From NCBI GenBank assembly GCA_964600785.1, contig CAZRKH010000127.1:8530-72529 (forward strand): 64,000 nt of DNA, read 5' to 3'. Source of the stretch: M30B53 sp964600785 (GTDB taxonomy: Bacteria; Planctomycetota; Planctomycetia; Pirellulales; UBA1268). The stretch's first letter is position 1; each line of letters begins with the position of its first letter. The notes under the pieces were generated by a model that saw only the letters and a list, made by a program, of their open reading frames with translations, searched no databases and was not told the DNA's origin. Shown here one piece after another: positions 27,883 to 36,770 of the stretch. A program made the translations under genes and the position numbers.

Positions 27883-29079
27883 ATGCAACGTCACTGTTCC
27901 CGGTCTGCAAGCCTGCGGCACAAGCCGATACGCCTGTGCCAAAAGGCTCGGCGCTCCAGCATGATCTGCATGATCGTCGCGGTGCTGCTTTCGGCGGCGA
28001 TTCCGCCGGCGGCCGCCGATGAAGAGCCGCTTCAAAGCCTCTTTGCCGACGACCCCGGATCGGCTCCCGTGCCGCTTGCCGTCGCCGCACGATCGGCCGA
28101 AATGCCTGTCGTCCCCAGGCCCACGTCTGCGGGGGCAGCTGCCTGGACGAGTCGGGTGGTCGCCGGGGCCGAGTACCTCCTGCTACGTCCATCGTTCAGC
28201 AACTCCACCGCCCTGTACAGCAACACGCGGTCGGGCGGAACCACCAGTGAACTGGACGCTGAAAACTTTTCGCAGGGCTATTCCAGCGGCGTCCGGGCCT
28301 TCCTCGGCTGGCGGCTATCGGAAGACTCGCTCCTGCGATTTTCTTATTTCGACCTGGCCGGGTCGGACACGGTCACCGGAGTGGCCAGCGGGGATTGGCC
28401 TGGCGGGAACGGAACTGCCTTCATCGGCCCCTACAACATCGAAGCGATTACCGACGGCGAATCGATCCAGTCGAGAATCGGCACGGTGGTGCGACTCTAC
28501 GACCTCGAACTGGCCGCCCGCCTGCATGGACGCACCACAGAAAACGCCCAACCGCTTTGGGAAACCGAAGGTGGCGTGGGTCTTCGCTTTGCCGACACCA
28601 GCGTGGCGACCGACGTAGTCAACACCCGGCTCGTGCCTGGAGCGTCCGACGTTGTGGTGAGCACGGAACGAAACTTTCGTGGTGTCGGTCCTCTACTTGC
28701 CTATCAGGCGCGGCGATTCATAGGCAGCGGCAGGGTGAGTTTTTTCGCCACCGGAGCCGCTTCGCTGATCATTGGCGACTACGAGAATCTCGACAGCCGA
28801 TCGCTGCAAAGCCCCACGCAGCCTGCCGACGAATCGCAGCAGGTCGGCGGGCCGCTGCTGGTGCCCAATGCCGATTTTTCCATCGGGGGAAGCTGGCAGA
28901 TGACGCCCCGCACGACCTTCTCCGCCGGCTGGCTGCTGCTCTACTTCGGGGAACTCGGCTATTCCGAGGTGATCAACACCGAAGCCACGCCGCCGGGATC
29001 CCTTGCCACGAGCGTGGGGCTCGCAAACTCGAGCCTCTTTCTCGACGGTGCCTTCTTCCGGCTGACGCACAGCTTCTGA
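27883..29079 (+). CDS. Predicted outer-membrane beta-barrel protein
   Basis: A 398-aa exported protein ending in Phe (FFRLTHSF), a typical outer-membrane insertion signal. A signal peptide is best seen from the second ATG at 27961 (MICMIVAVLLSAAIPPAAAD); the ATG at 27883 would add a basic extension. The body shows alternating aromatic and polar strands (VVAGAEYLLLRPSF, FLGWRLSEDSLLRFSYFDLA, VSFFATGAASLIIGDY). It resembles the planctomycete/legionella pore-forming outer-membrane proteins (Lpg1974 type). The substrate is unknown. It follows the PEP-CTERM gene by 136 bases. Confidence 0.75.
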   Translation: MQRHCSRSASLRHKPIRLCQKARRSSMICMIVAVLLSAAIPPAAADEEPLQSLFADDPGSAPVPLAVAARSAEMPVVPRPTSAGAAAWTSRVVAGAEYLLLRPSFSNSTALYSNTRSGGTTSELDAENFSQGYSSGVRAFLGWRLSEDSLLRFSYFDLAGSDTVTGVASGDWPGGNGTAFIGPYNIEAITDGESIQSRIGTVVRLYDLELAARLHGRTTENAQPLWETEGGVGLRFADTSVATDVVNTRLVPGASDVVVSTERNFRGVGPLLAYQARRFIGSGRVSFFATGAASLIIGDYENLDSRSLQSPTQPADESQQVGGPLLVPNADFSIGGSWQMTPRTTFSAGWLLLYFGELGYSEVINTEATPPGSLATSVGLANSSLFLDGAFFRLTHSF

Positions 29080-29126
29080 CGTGGGGCGTGCGTCCCGTTT
29101 CAGACGGAAGAGCCCTCGAAGGGCAG

Positions 29127-29321
29127 CTAGCCGCCGAGCAGCCGCGTCCGCCGCGTGCGACGCTCCGCCCGCAGTCGGGCCCGCCGCTTCGTTTCGCTCG
29201 GCTTTTCGAAGAACTCCCGTCGACGCATCTCCTTCTTGATGCCGCTGCGTTCGACGAGTTTGCGAAATCGCCGCACCGCCTCCTGGATGCTCTCCCGTTC
29301 CCGGACCGTCAGTTTGACCAT
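29127..29321 (-). CDS. rpsU: 30S ribosomal protein S21
   Basis: A small basic ribosomal protein of 64 aa. The N-terminal VKLTVRERESIQEAVRRFRK and the middle RREFFEKPSETKRRARL match the bS21 family. The stop is TAG, followed by a short stem-loop with arms GCCCT/AGGGC (about 29114-29126). It is a single gene convergent with the barrel gene. Confidence 0.94.
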   Translation of the reverse strand: MVKLTVRERESIQEAVRRFRKLVERSGIKKEMRRREFFEKPSETKRRARLRAERRTRRTRLLGG

Positions 29322-29403
29322 GAAATCCTGTGCATGTCGGTAATGTTCTGGCTTGCCCCGCGACGGCCGGCCGCTGCCGGCTCCACGTTCTTCGCGGCGA
29401 AGT

Positions 29404-29432
29404 AGTATAAGGCGGGCCGGGAGGTCGGTCTA
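29404..29432 (-). promoter_or_regulatory. Likely sigma-70 promoter of rpsU
   Basis: On the minus strand TAGACC and TATACT are separated by 17 bases. The -10 box is about 83 bases upstream of the rpsU start, and nothing else on that strand follows except rpsU. Confidence 0.45.
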
Positions 29433-29576
29433 CCGGGGTCGGGGTCTGCCCGGCGGCCGCTGCTCTGGGGCCAATGCCGGCCAGGACTCCCCAGTCGGCA
29501 GGCGGTGTAGCAGGCTAGCAGGCTTTTTCCGCGGGCAGCTAGCCCGATATCGACGCATTCGCGGCGGGAGGCGGAG

Positions 29577-31136
29577 ATGGACCTGCAGACACCGACATGG
29601 CTGCCGACAGCCGGCTGGCTCCACGACGGCGACATTTCCCGGGAGCTGGTGGCCGCCGTGGTGGCGGTGGTCGTTTTCCTCCTGACGGCGCCGGCGGGTC
29701 GCCGCCGACTGGCGGCAGCGGCGATCGTGATCCTGCTGTTTGCCCCCGTCCCGCTCGCCCTGCCCCTGCTCTTCCCGGAGGAGGCAACTGCCGGCTGGAT
29801 CGCGGAACTGGCGGTCCGGTTTCTGGTGTTGGCGTCGCTGTTGCAGTCGCTGCTGCTCGTGGCGGCGGTGTCGGTCTGGGAACGGATCGGACGGCCCCTG
29901 GAGAAGATCTTTCTCGACGTCTTTCGCTGGCTGGCCGCGGCGGTTGCGTTGCTGGTGATCCTCTTGGAGGCGGGGGTCGATCCGGCCGGCGTGTTCGCCG
30001 GCTCCGCGTTGATCTCGGCGGCCATCGGCTTCGCCAGCAAGGATACGCTGGGGAATCTCTTCGCGGGCCTGGCGATCCATGCCGAGCATCCCTTCGAGGT
30101 GGGCGACTGGATCCAATACGACGCCGACCCGGCCCACGTCGGCGAGGTGGTCGAGATCAACTGGCGGGCCACCAAGGTGATCACCCTCGATCTGGCCCAC
30201 GTGATCGTGCCCAACGGCCAGCTTGCCCAGGCTTCAATCCGCAACTTTACCAAGCCCGATCCCTGGTCACGGCGGAGCCTGTTTGTGGTCACGCCCTATT
30301 CCGTCTCGCCCCAGCGGGTGCAGCGGATCATCCTCGAGGCGATCCGCGGAAGCTTCGGCGTGCTCGAGCAGCCGGCCCCATCGGTGGTCACCAACGCCTT
30401 CACCGAGCGGGGCGTGGAGCACTGGGTGCGGCTGTTCACCACCGAGTTCGACAAGCGGGACAAGGTCGATGGCATGGCCCGTGACCGCATCTGGTTCGCA
30501 CTGGCCCGCCACGGCATCGAGATCCCGGTGGCCACCCAGTCGATCCGGCTCACGCCGCTGCCGCCGCCGGTCGAGGAGGACCCGCTGCCGCACCGGCTGG
30601 CGGCGATCTCGCGGGTCGATCTGTTCGCGCCACTGGGTCCCGAGAGGCTGCGGCGACTCGCCGCCGCGGCCGGCGAGGTGACCTTCGCCGCGGGGGAGCC
30701 GGTGATCCGCCAGGGCGAGGCCGGCTCGAGCCTGTACCTTGTCGACTCCGGCCGGGTGGCAGTCAGCGTGCGGGCGGCCGACGGCGGCGAGCGGCCGGTG
30801 GGAGAACTCGGCCCCGGGGAGTTCTTCGGAGAGATGTCGCTGTTGACCGGATCACCGCGATCGGCGAGTGTGTCGGCGATCGAGGAGAGCCGCCTGATCG
30901 AGATTTCTGCCGATACCCTGCGGGAGTTTCTCGCCGAGGCCCCGTCGCTCGCCGAGGACCTCGGCGAACTGCTCGCCTGTCGGGAGCGATCCCTGCGGCT
31001 GGTCCTTGCCGACGAACCGCCACGGCAGGTCGGCAAGGCCGACCTGCTCTCGCGGATCATCGAGTTTTTTTCGCTCGAGGCCTTCGGTCCCACGCCCCGC
31101 CCACCCGCCGCCGGCAGCCCTGCGGAGACATCATGA
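29577..31136 (+). CDS. MscS mechanosensitive channel with cyclic-nucleotide-binding domain
   Basis: An inner-membrane channel of 519 aa. Four hydrophobic segments occupy about 22-145. The pore-lining helix and MscS signature follow (about 140-165; GSALISAAIGFASKDTLGN, then LAIHAEHPFEVGDWI). The cytoplasmic beta domain contains VEINWRATKVITLD and VIVPNGQLAQASI. The C-terminal domain (about 343-460) is a CNB domain with FFGEMSLLTGSPRSASVSA as its phosphate-binding cassette; the arginine contacting the cyclic phosphate is present. By family it releases osmolytes on membrane stretch, here presumably gated by cAMP or cGMP. Its stop overlaps the next ATG by four bases. Confidence 0.92.
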   Translation: MDLQTPTWLPTAGWLHDGDISRELVAAVVAVVVFLLTAPAGRRRLAAAAIVILLFAPVPLALPLLFPEEATAGWIAELAVRFLVLASLLQSLLLVAAVSVWERIGRPLEKIFLDVFRWLAAAVALLVILLEAGVDPAGVFAGSALISAAIGFASKDTLGNLFAGLAIHAEHPFEVGDWIQYDADPAHVGEVVEINWRATKVITLDLAHVIVPNGQLAQASIRNFTKPDPWSRRSLFVVTPYSVSPQRVQRIILEAIRGSFGVLEQPAPSVVTNAFTERGVEHWVRLFTTEFDKRDKVDGMARDRIWFALARHGIEIPVATQSIRLTPLPPPVEEDPLPHRLAAISRVDLFAPLGPERLRRLAAAAGEVTFAAGEPVIRQGEAGSSLYLVDSGRVAVSVRAADGGERPVGELGPGEFFGEMSLLTGSPRSASVSAIEESRLIEISADTLREFLAEAPSLAEDLGELLACRERSLRLVLADEPPRQVGKADLLSRIIEFFSLEAFGPTPRPPAAGSPAETS

Positions 31137-31909
31137 AGGTCGAACTGCTCCCCTCCTGCACCGGACCGGCGAGTGAGTCCTCCGGCTCTCCCCAGTTCCT
31201 CAGTTCGTACCTTGTCGATGAGCAGGTCGCGATCGACGCCGGGGCGATCGGCCTGGTCGCCGACCTCCAGCGGCAGCGGCAGGTGCGGCAGGTGTTTCTG
31301 ACCCACGGCCATCTCGACCATGTCGCCAGCCTGCCGCTGTTCATCGAGAACGTTCATGCACCCGGGCCGGACTGTCCCGAGGTTCTGGCCACCGCGGAGG
31401 TGCTCGACTCGCTCCGCGGTGACCTGCTCAACGGCCGCACCTGGCCCGACTTTTTCCAGCTCTCGCAGCCGGCCTCCGCGTTCGTGACCGCGACGGCCCT
31501 CGAGCCGGGCGTGGCCGTTGAGCGGTCGGGGCTGAGCGTCACTCCACTGGCGGTCTCCCATGCCCCCGGTAGCGTGGGGTTTCTCGTCGATGACGGCCAC
31601 ACACGCGTCGCCTTTCCCTCCGACACCGGCCCGACCGATGCTTTCTGGCAGGCGGCCGCGGCCGGCCCGCCGCCGGCGGCGGTCTTTCTGGAGACGAGTT
31701 TTCCCGACCGGCTCGCCGGGCTGGCGGGAGAGACCGGTCACCTCTGGCCGGCCGCGCTCCCGATCGAGATGGCCAAGCTCGGCCGCCCCACGCGGTGGAT
31801 CATCGTGCACCGCAAGGCCGCCTTCGCCGAGGAGATTCGCCGCGAGATCGAGGCCCTCGCCTTACCGGGCGTGGAGATGGTGCAGCCGGGATTCCGCTAC
31901 GAGTTTTGA
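31133..31909 (+). CDS. Class II-like cyclic-nucleotide phosphodiesterase (MBL fold)
   Basis: A 258-aa metallo-beta-lactamase-fold hydrolase. It starts ELLPSCTG, then SSYLVDEQVAIDAGAIGL, the zinc motif THGHLDHVASLPLFIENV, later SHAPGSVGF and SDTGPTD, and an FLETSFPD segment. This pattern fits the yeast PDE1/bacterial CpdP class II phosphodiesterases that open 3',5'-cAMP. It overlaps the end of the MscS-CNB gene by four bases (ATGA), so the channel and a degrader of its presumed ligand are made together. Its 3' end overlaps the convergent typA end by 13 bases. Substrate is inferred, not proven. Confidence 0.83.
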   Translation: MKVELLPSCTGPASESSGSPQFLSSYLVDEQVAIDAGAIGLVADLQRQRQVRQVFLTHGHLDHVASLPLFIENVHAPGPDCPEVLATAEVLDSLRGDLLNGRTWPDFFQLSQPASAFVTATALEPGVAVERSGLSVTPLAVSHAPGSVGFLVDDGHTRVAFPSDTGPTDAFWQAAAAGPPPAAVFLETSFPDRLAGLAGETGHLWPAALPIEMAKLGRPTRWIIVHRKAAFAEEIRREIEALALPGVEMVQPGFRYEF

Positions 31910-33756
31910 TCGCCCCGTCGGGCCTGCTTTCGCCGCTCGTGCTCGGCGAGCAAAACCTTGCGGAGACGGATCGCCTCGGGCGTGACCTCCACGAGTTCGT
32001 CGTCCTCGATGTATTCCAACGCCTCCTCGAGCGACATCCGCCGTGGCGGCTTGAGGAGGATGTTCTTGTCGCTGCCGGAGGCCCGCATGTTGGTGAGCTT
32101 CTTTTCCTTGGTCGGGTTGACCACCATGTCCCCGCTGCGGGAGTTTTCGCCGACGATCATCCCTTCGTAGACCTCGTCGCCCGGCGCGATGAACAGGTCG
32201 GCCCGCTCCTGCAGCCCGTCGAGCCCGAAGGCCACCGCTTTTCCCGCGACCATCGAGACGAGCACGCCGTTGGCACGGCCGGCCACTTCCCCCTCCGCCG
32301 GCCGCCAAGCCTCGAAGCGGTGGTGCATGATCGCTTCACCCTTGGTGGCGTTGAGCACGCGGGTCCGCAGCCCGATCAGCCCGCGGGCGGGAATCGAGAA
32401 CACGACATGGGCGAAGTCGCCGCGGCTGCCCATCTCCACCAGCTGCCCGCGGCGGCTGCCGGCAAGCTCCATCACGGGGCCGACCGCCTCCTGGGGCACC
32501 TCGACCACGAGCGATTCGACCGGCTCGAGCAGCACGCCCTCCTCGCGGCGGAGGATCACCCGCGGCTTGCCGACGGAAAGCTCGTAGCCCTCCCGCCGCA
32601 TCGTCTCCACGAGCACCGAGAGGTGCAACAGCCCCCGTCCTGAAACCCGGAACTGTTCGCTGCCCTCCACCGGCTCCACGCTGAGGGCCACGTTGCGTTC
32701 GAGCTCCCGCGTCAGCCGGTCGCGGAGGTGCCGCGTGGTCAGGAATTTCCCGGAGCGGCCCGCGAGCGGGCTGGTGTTGACCCCGAAGATCATCGAGAGC
32801 GTCGGCTCGTCGACGGTCACCCGTGGCAGCGGCAGCGGTCGGCCGGGGTCGCAGATCGTGTCGCCGATCTCGACCGACTCCAGCCCGTGGATCGCCGCGA
32901 TGTCGCCGGCGGTCGCCTCCTCGGCATCGACGCGGCCGAGCTTGTCGAAGACCTGCAGGCCCGTGATCTTTGCCGGCTCGAGCGTGCCCGCGGCGGTGGA
33001 GCGGGCCACTCCCATGCCCTTGGTGAGCGTTCCGGCCTCGATCCGGCCGATCGCGATGCGGCCCACAAACTCCGACCAGTCGAGCGTGGTCACCAGCAGC
33101 TGCAGGGGTCCGTCGGCCTGGACCGCCGGGCCGGGAATCCGCTCGAGCATCATCGAAAGCAGCGGCTCCATCGTGCCCTCCCTGGCCTGCGGGTCGGGCG
33201 AGGCGTAGCCGTCGCGGGCCGAGGCGAAGAGGTAGGGAAAGTCGGCCAGTTCGTCGTCGGCCCCGAGTTCGAGAAACAGCTCGAGCACCTCGTCGAGCAC
33301 CGCATGGGGCCGGGCGTCGGGCCGGTCGATCTTGTTGACCACCACCAGCGGTACGAGGCCGGCCTCGAAGGCCTTGCCAAGCACGAAGCGGGTCTGGGGC
33401 ATCGGCCCCTCGGCGGCATCGACAAGCACCATCGCCCCGTCGGCCATTCGCAGCACCCGCTCGACCTCGCCGCCGAAGTCGGCATGGCCGGGGGTGTCGA
33501 TGAGGTTGACCTTCACCCCCTGCCACTCGAGGGCGATGTTCTTGGCGAGAATCGTGATGCCCCGCTCCCGCTCGATATCGCCCGAATCGAGGATCCGTTC
33601 GCCGGCAAGTTGGCTGTCGCGAAACTGGCCGCACTGGCGGAGCAGGCAGTCGACCAGCGTGGTATTGCCGTGGTCGACATGGGCGATGATCGCGATGTTG
33701 CGAAGATCGGTCCGCCGGGCGGTCGCGGCGGGAGAGGCGGCTGGGGGAGTGGGCAT
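31897..33756 (-). CDS. typA: Translational GTPase TypA/BipA with variant P-loop
   Basis: A ribosome-associated GTPase of 619 aa. The order GTPase domain, EF-G-like beta-barrel, EF-G domain V and BipA-specific C-terminal domain is complete. Motifs: RGITILAKNIA (switch I), DTPGHADFGGE, NKIDRPDA, and C-terminal GLIGLRTRVLNATKG. The P-loop reads AHVDHGNTTLVD: asparagine replaces the invariant lysine at residue 31 (codon AAT at 33664-33666). I chose ATG 33756 (MPTPPAAS); the frame continues upstream through tRNA-Ala. The codon is surrounded by intact sequence and the rest of the gene shows no decay. Confidence 0.95.
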   Translation of the reverse strand: MPTPPAASPAATARRTDLRNIAIIAHVDHGNTTLVDCLLRQCGQFRDSQLAGERILDSGDIERERGITILAKNIALEWQGVKVNLIDTPGHADFGGEVERVLRMADGAMVLVDAAEGPMPQTRFVLGKAFEAGLVPLVVVNKIDRPDARPHAVLDEVLELFLELGADDELADFPYLFASARDGYASPDPQAREGTMEPLLSMMLERIPGPAVQADGPLQLLVTTLDWSEFVGRIAIGRIEAGTLTKGMGVARSTAAGTLEPAKITGLQVFDKLGRVDAEEATAGDIAAIHGLESVEIGDTICDPGRPLPLPRVTVDEPTLSMIFGVNTSPLAGRSGKFLTTRHLRDRLTRELERNVALSVEPVEGSEQFRVSGRGLLHLSVLVETMRREGYELSVGKPRVILRREEGVLLEPVESLVVEVPQEAVGPVMELAGSRRGQLVEMGSRGDFAHVVFSIPARGLIGLRTRVLNATKGEAIMHHRFEAWRPAEGEVAGRANGVLVSMVAGKAVAFGLDGLQERADLFIAPGDEVYEGMIVGENSRSGDMVVNPTKEKKLTNMRASGSDKNILLKPPRRMSLEEALEYIEDDELVEVTPEAIRLRKVLLAEHERRKQARRGDQNS

Positions 33757-33785
33757 GCGGTGGGCGTTGTAGGGCGGGCTGAGAA

Positions 33786-33859
<74 letters not shown>

Positions 33860-33886
33860 CGATGCGGCTGCGGAGCCCGCGGCGAG

Positions 33887-33960
33887 TGCGCGCGCCAAGA
33901 CTCGAACTTGGGACCTCCACCTTATCAGGGTGGCGCTCTAACCAACTGAGCTACGCGCGC
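33887..33960 (-). tRNA. tRNA-Ile (anticodon GAT)
   Basis: A minus-strand cloverleaf: acceptor GCGCGCG paired with CGCGCGC, anticodon stem CCACC/GGTGG around CTGATAA with anticodon GAT. Discriminator A, no encoded CCA. The Ile(GAT)-Ala(TGC) pair is the pair usually found in rRNA spacers, but no rRNA is here. Confidence 0.95.
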
Positions 33961-34004
33961 AAGTGAGCGTCGCTGCCGGCCTTGGCATGGGCGGCAGACC
34001 TTCG

Positions 34005-34032
34005 AGTCTACGACTCACCGGGAGGAAATCAA
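34005..34032 (-). promoter_or_regulatory. Likely promoter of the tRNA-Ile/tRNA-Ala transcript
   Basis: On the minus strand TTGATT and TAGACT are separated by 16 bases. The -10 box ends 45 bases upstream of tRNA-Ile. Confidence 0.45.
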
Positions 34033-34233
34033 AGCGGTGAGCCTGGTCTGCGGCAACCGGCGGAATGGGCAGGCCCCCGCCCGACCGCACCGCAAGCTGG
34101 CGCTGGCGCGGGAAAGCGGTTGCGGCTACATTGCCGAGGAACGGGAAACCGTCTGGCGGAACGCCCGCCGAGAACGGCGAGCTCATCCGCACACAGCGAC
34201 TCCGGAGCGGCCGCAACCGCGGCCGAGATTGCC

Positions 34234-36141
34234 ATGGCAGGCACCCATCGCCCCTTAGTCCGAGCTTTGTTTCCTGCCGCGAGCCTGTTGGTTGCGGCAG
34301 CCGCGTGCCCCGCGGGGTCGGCCTTCGCCGCCGGCCCGACGGTCGAATACGCGATGGGCCTCGAGCCGATCCAGCGGGGCGTGGAGGTCGACTACGACCG
34401 GCTCAGCCCCGATGAATACGCCACCGCTTCAATCAAGATGGAAAAGGGAAAGGGCGGCACCGCCTGGGTGGTGCGGGCGGCCGACGGACGATTGCTGCGG
34501 TCCTTCGCCGACACCGACGGCGACCGGGTCGTCGATCGCTGGAGCTATTACAAGGACGGGATCGAGGTCTACCGCGACATCGATTCCGACCACAACTCCA
34601 AGGCCGATCAGGCCCGCTGGCTGGGCATGGCCGGCAGCCGCTGGGGGGTCGATGAGAATGAGGACCGCGTGATCGAGCGCTGGAAGGCGATCTCCGCGGA
34701 AGAGGCGACAGCCGAGGTCGTGCGGTCGATCACCAGTGGTGACTCCGCCGCCTTCTCCCGCCTGCTGCCGACCCGCGAGGAACTCGAACAGGCCGGCTTC
34801 CGTGGCGGGCGGCTGGAGTCGCTGCTCGGGGGGGTCGAGGAGCCCCGCCGCAGCTTCGCCGCGAAGCCGCCGAAGGCGGCCTCGCTCGGGCGGCAGGCCC
34901 GCTGGAACAACATGCTCGCCCCGATGCCCGGCGTGCTGCCCGCCGACGGAGAGGAGCTGCTCTCCGACATCAACGCCTACGACAACGTGGTGGCCCTCGT
35001 CGATTCCGCGGAGGGGGGCGGCCAGGTCTTCATCGGCTCGCTGCTGAAGTGCGGTGATGCTTGGCGGGTGGTCGATCTTCCGCAGGTACCCGCGGCCGAC
35101 GGCGAAATCCGTGAGCCGATGGCGTTTTTCACCCCGCGGCTGCCCCCCTCGGGCATCACCCAGCCGAGTGACCGGCTGGCACCGCTGCTGGAGCGGCTGC
35201 GGGGCATCGAGTCGAGGCTGGCCGAGGCCGACGCGGCGGGTCGGCCCGCCCTGATCGGCGAGCAGATCGGCCTGCTCGAGGAGGTGGTGGCCGCGGCCGA
35301 GTCCGACGAACGGGCCTTCTGGGTCAAGCAGCTTGCCGAGACGATCGCCGCGGCGGTCCAGGAGGCGGCGGTGGAGGACGGAATCGAGCGGCTGGAGTCG
35401 CTGGCAGCCAGTGTCGCCGATGACGGCATGCTCGAGGCCTTCGTGACATTCCGGCTCGCGTCGGCCCGCTATGCCGCCGGCATGACCGCACAGGGGGCCG
35501 ACGTCGAGGCAGTGCAGTCGGCCTGGCTCGAGGAACTCGCCGAGTTTGTCAAGCAGCATCCCCGCAGCGAGGATGCCGCCGAGGCGCTTTTGCAGATGGC
35601 GATCGCGGATGAGTTTGCCGGGCGGGAGAAGGAGGCGATCGCGTGCTACGAGACGATTACGGCCGACTTTCCCGAATCCTCGGCGGCCCGCAAGGCGGCC
35701 GGCGCCGCCCGTCGCCTGACGAGTGTCGGTACGCAGTTGTCGCTCTCCGGCAAAACGCCCGACGGCCGAGCTCTCGACAGCGGCCGATTCCGTGGCACGC
35801 CGCTGTTGGTGCACTACTGGGCCACCTGGTGCGAGCCCTGCAAGGTTGACATCGCCCGCATCCGTGAACTGCGGGAGAATTTCGGCCCGCAGCGGTTTTC
35901 GGTGATGGGTATTTCCCTCGACACCGACGCCGCCGGGCTGCGTTCCTATCTCTCCTCGAGCCCCCTGGCCTGGCCCACGCTCCATGAGCCGGGAGGGCTC
36001 GACGGTCGCCTCGCCGAGGAACTCGGTGTGCTCACGCTGCCGACGATGATCCTGATCGATGCCGAGGGGGAGGTGGTCGACCGCAACGTGCTGATCACCG
36101 ACCTCGAGCGAAAGCTGGGCGGCCTGCTGGATGACAAATAG
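34234..36141 (+). CDS. Exported TlpA-like thioredoxin protein with EF-hand-like loops
   Basis: A 635-aa secreted or periplasmic protein. A signal peptide is seen from ATG 34234 (RALFPAASLLVAAAACPAGS). Residues about 90-160 hold three Asp-rich loops (DTDGDRVVD, DIDSDHNSKAD, DENEDRVIE) spaced like calcium-binding EF-hands. The middle (about 170-480) is helical and unassigned. The C-terminal 145 residues form a TlpA/AhpC-type thioredoxin fold with the redox motif WATWCEPCK and cis-proline region TLPTMILID. It probably reduces disulfides or helps cytochrome-type assembly, but the partner is unknown. The open frame extends to 33982 without a signal. Confidence 0.85.
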   Translation: MAGTHRPLVRALFPAASLLVAAAACPAGSAFAAGPTVEYAMGLEPIQRGVEVDYDRLSPDEYATASIKMEKGKGGTAWVVRAADGRLLRSFADTDGDRVVDRWSYYKDGIEVYRDIDSDHNSKADQARWLGMAGSRWGVDENEDRVIERWKAISAEEATAEVVRSITSGDSAAFSRLLPTREELEQAGFRGGRLESLLGGVEEPRRSFAAKPPKAASLGRQARWNNMLAPMPGVLPADGEELLSDINAYDNVVALVDSAEGGGQVFIGSLLKCGDAWRVVDLPQVPAADGEIREPMAFFTPRLPPSGITQPSDRLAPLLERLRGIESRLAEADAAGRPALIGEQIGLLEEVVAAAESDERAFWVKQLAETIAAAVQEAAVEDGIERLESLAASVADDGMLEAFVTFRLASARYAAGMTAQGADVEAVQSAWLEELAEFVKQHPRSEDAAEALLQMAIADEFAGREKEAIACYETITADFPESSAARKAAGAARRLTSVGTQLSLSGKTPDGRALDSGRFRGTPLLVHYWATWCEPCKVDIARIRELRENFGPQRFSVMGISLDTDAAGLRSYLSSSPLAWPTLHEPGGLDGRLAEELGVLTLPTMILIDAEGEVVDRNVLITDLERKLGGLLDDK

Positions 36142-36267
36142 GCCCGGACTGGCCCGCCTGGCACACCGCGAGACTGGCTTTGCTCTCGTCCGCCGGGCCT
36201 GCTAGCGTCTTCCACGCTGAATCCCGGGAGACGCCCGGGCCCGCTGGAACGCCCGCTCAGGAAAGCC

Positions 36268-36585
36268 ATGCCGATCGTGCCGCTGTTGCTGGTCGTCGAG
36301 TCGCAGGTGCGGAGCATGAGCCCGCTTTTGTGCGGGCTGGCGGCGGTGCACGTGCTCTGTCTCGCCGCGGCTTCGCTCGCCCGGCTCGGCGAGGGCACCC
36401 GCCACGAGCGGATCGCCCAGGCGGGCTGTCTCGCGGCCCTGGGGGTGATGGGCTGTGTCTGCGGCATGTCGCTGCGATGCGGCCCCGGCTTTGCCGCCTT
36501 CTCGGGTGTCACGCTTGCGGTGATGACGATCGTTGCCGTGGCTGATTTCGGCGCCTCGCCCAAGGCCGCCGACGGCGAAGGCTGA
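36268..36585 (+). CDS. Small membrane protein of unknown function
   Basis: A 105-aa protein with three hydrophobic stretches (about 16-38, 48-68 and 74-93) and several cysteines (CLAALGVMGCVCGMSLRC). No family recognised. The start is ATG 36268. It follows the TlpA-like gene by 126 bases. Confidence 0.5.
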   Translation: MPIVPLLLVVESQVRSMSPLLCGLAAVHVLCLAAASLARLGEGTRHERIAQAGCLAALGVMGCVCGMSLRCGPGFAAFSGVTLAVMTIVAVADFGASPKAADGEG

Positions 36586-36770
36586 CTGCCCCTCTTGCCC
36601 AGACTGCCTACCCGGGCCGCGGTGCCGATGCGGCGGTGGCGCATCCGGTGGAACCGGAAAAAAACATGCCGTCGTCAGGGCCTCACGGCCGATGAAGGTG
36701 GCGGATGGGTCGGCCCTGCCGATCCTGTCGCCAGCGGGTGCAGCGACGTCGCCGTTTGAAGGAGGCATGC

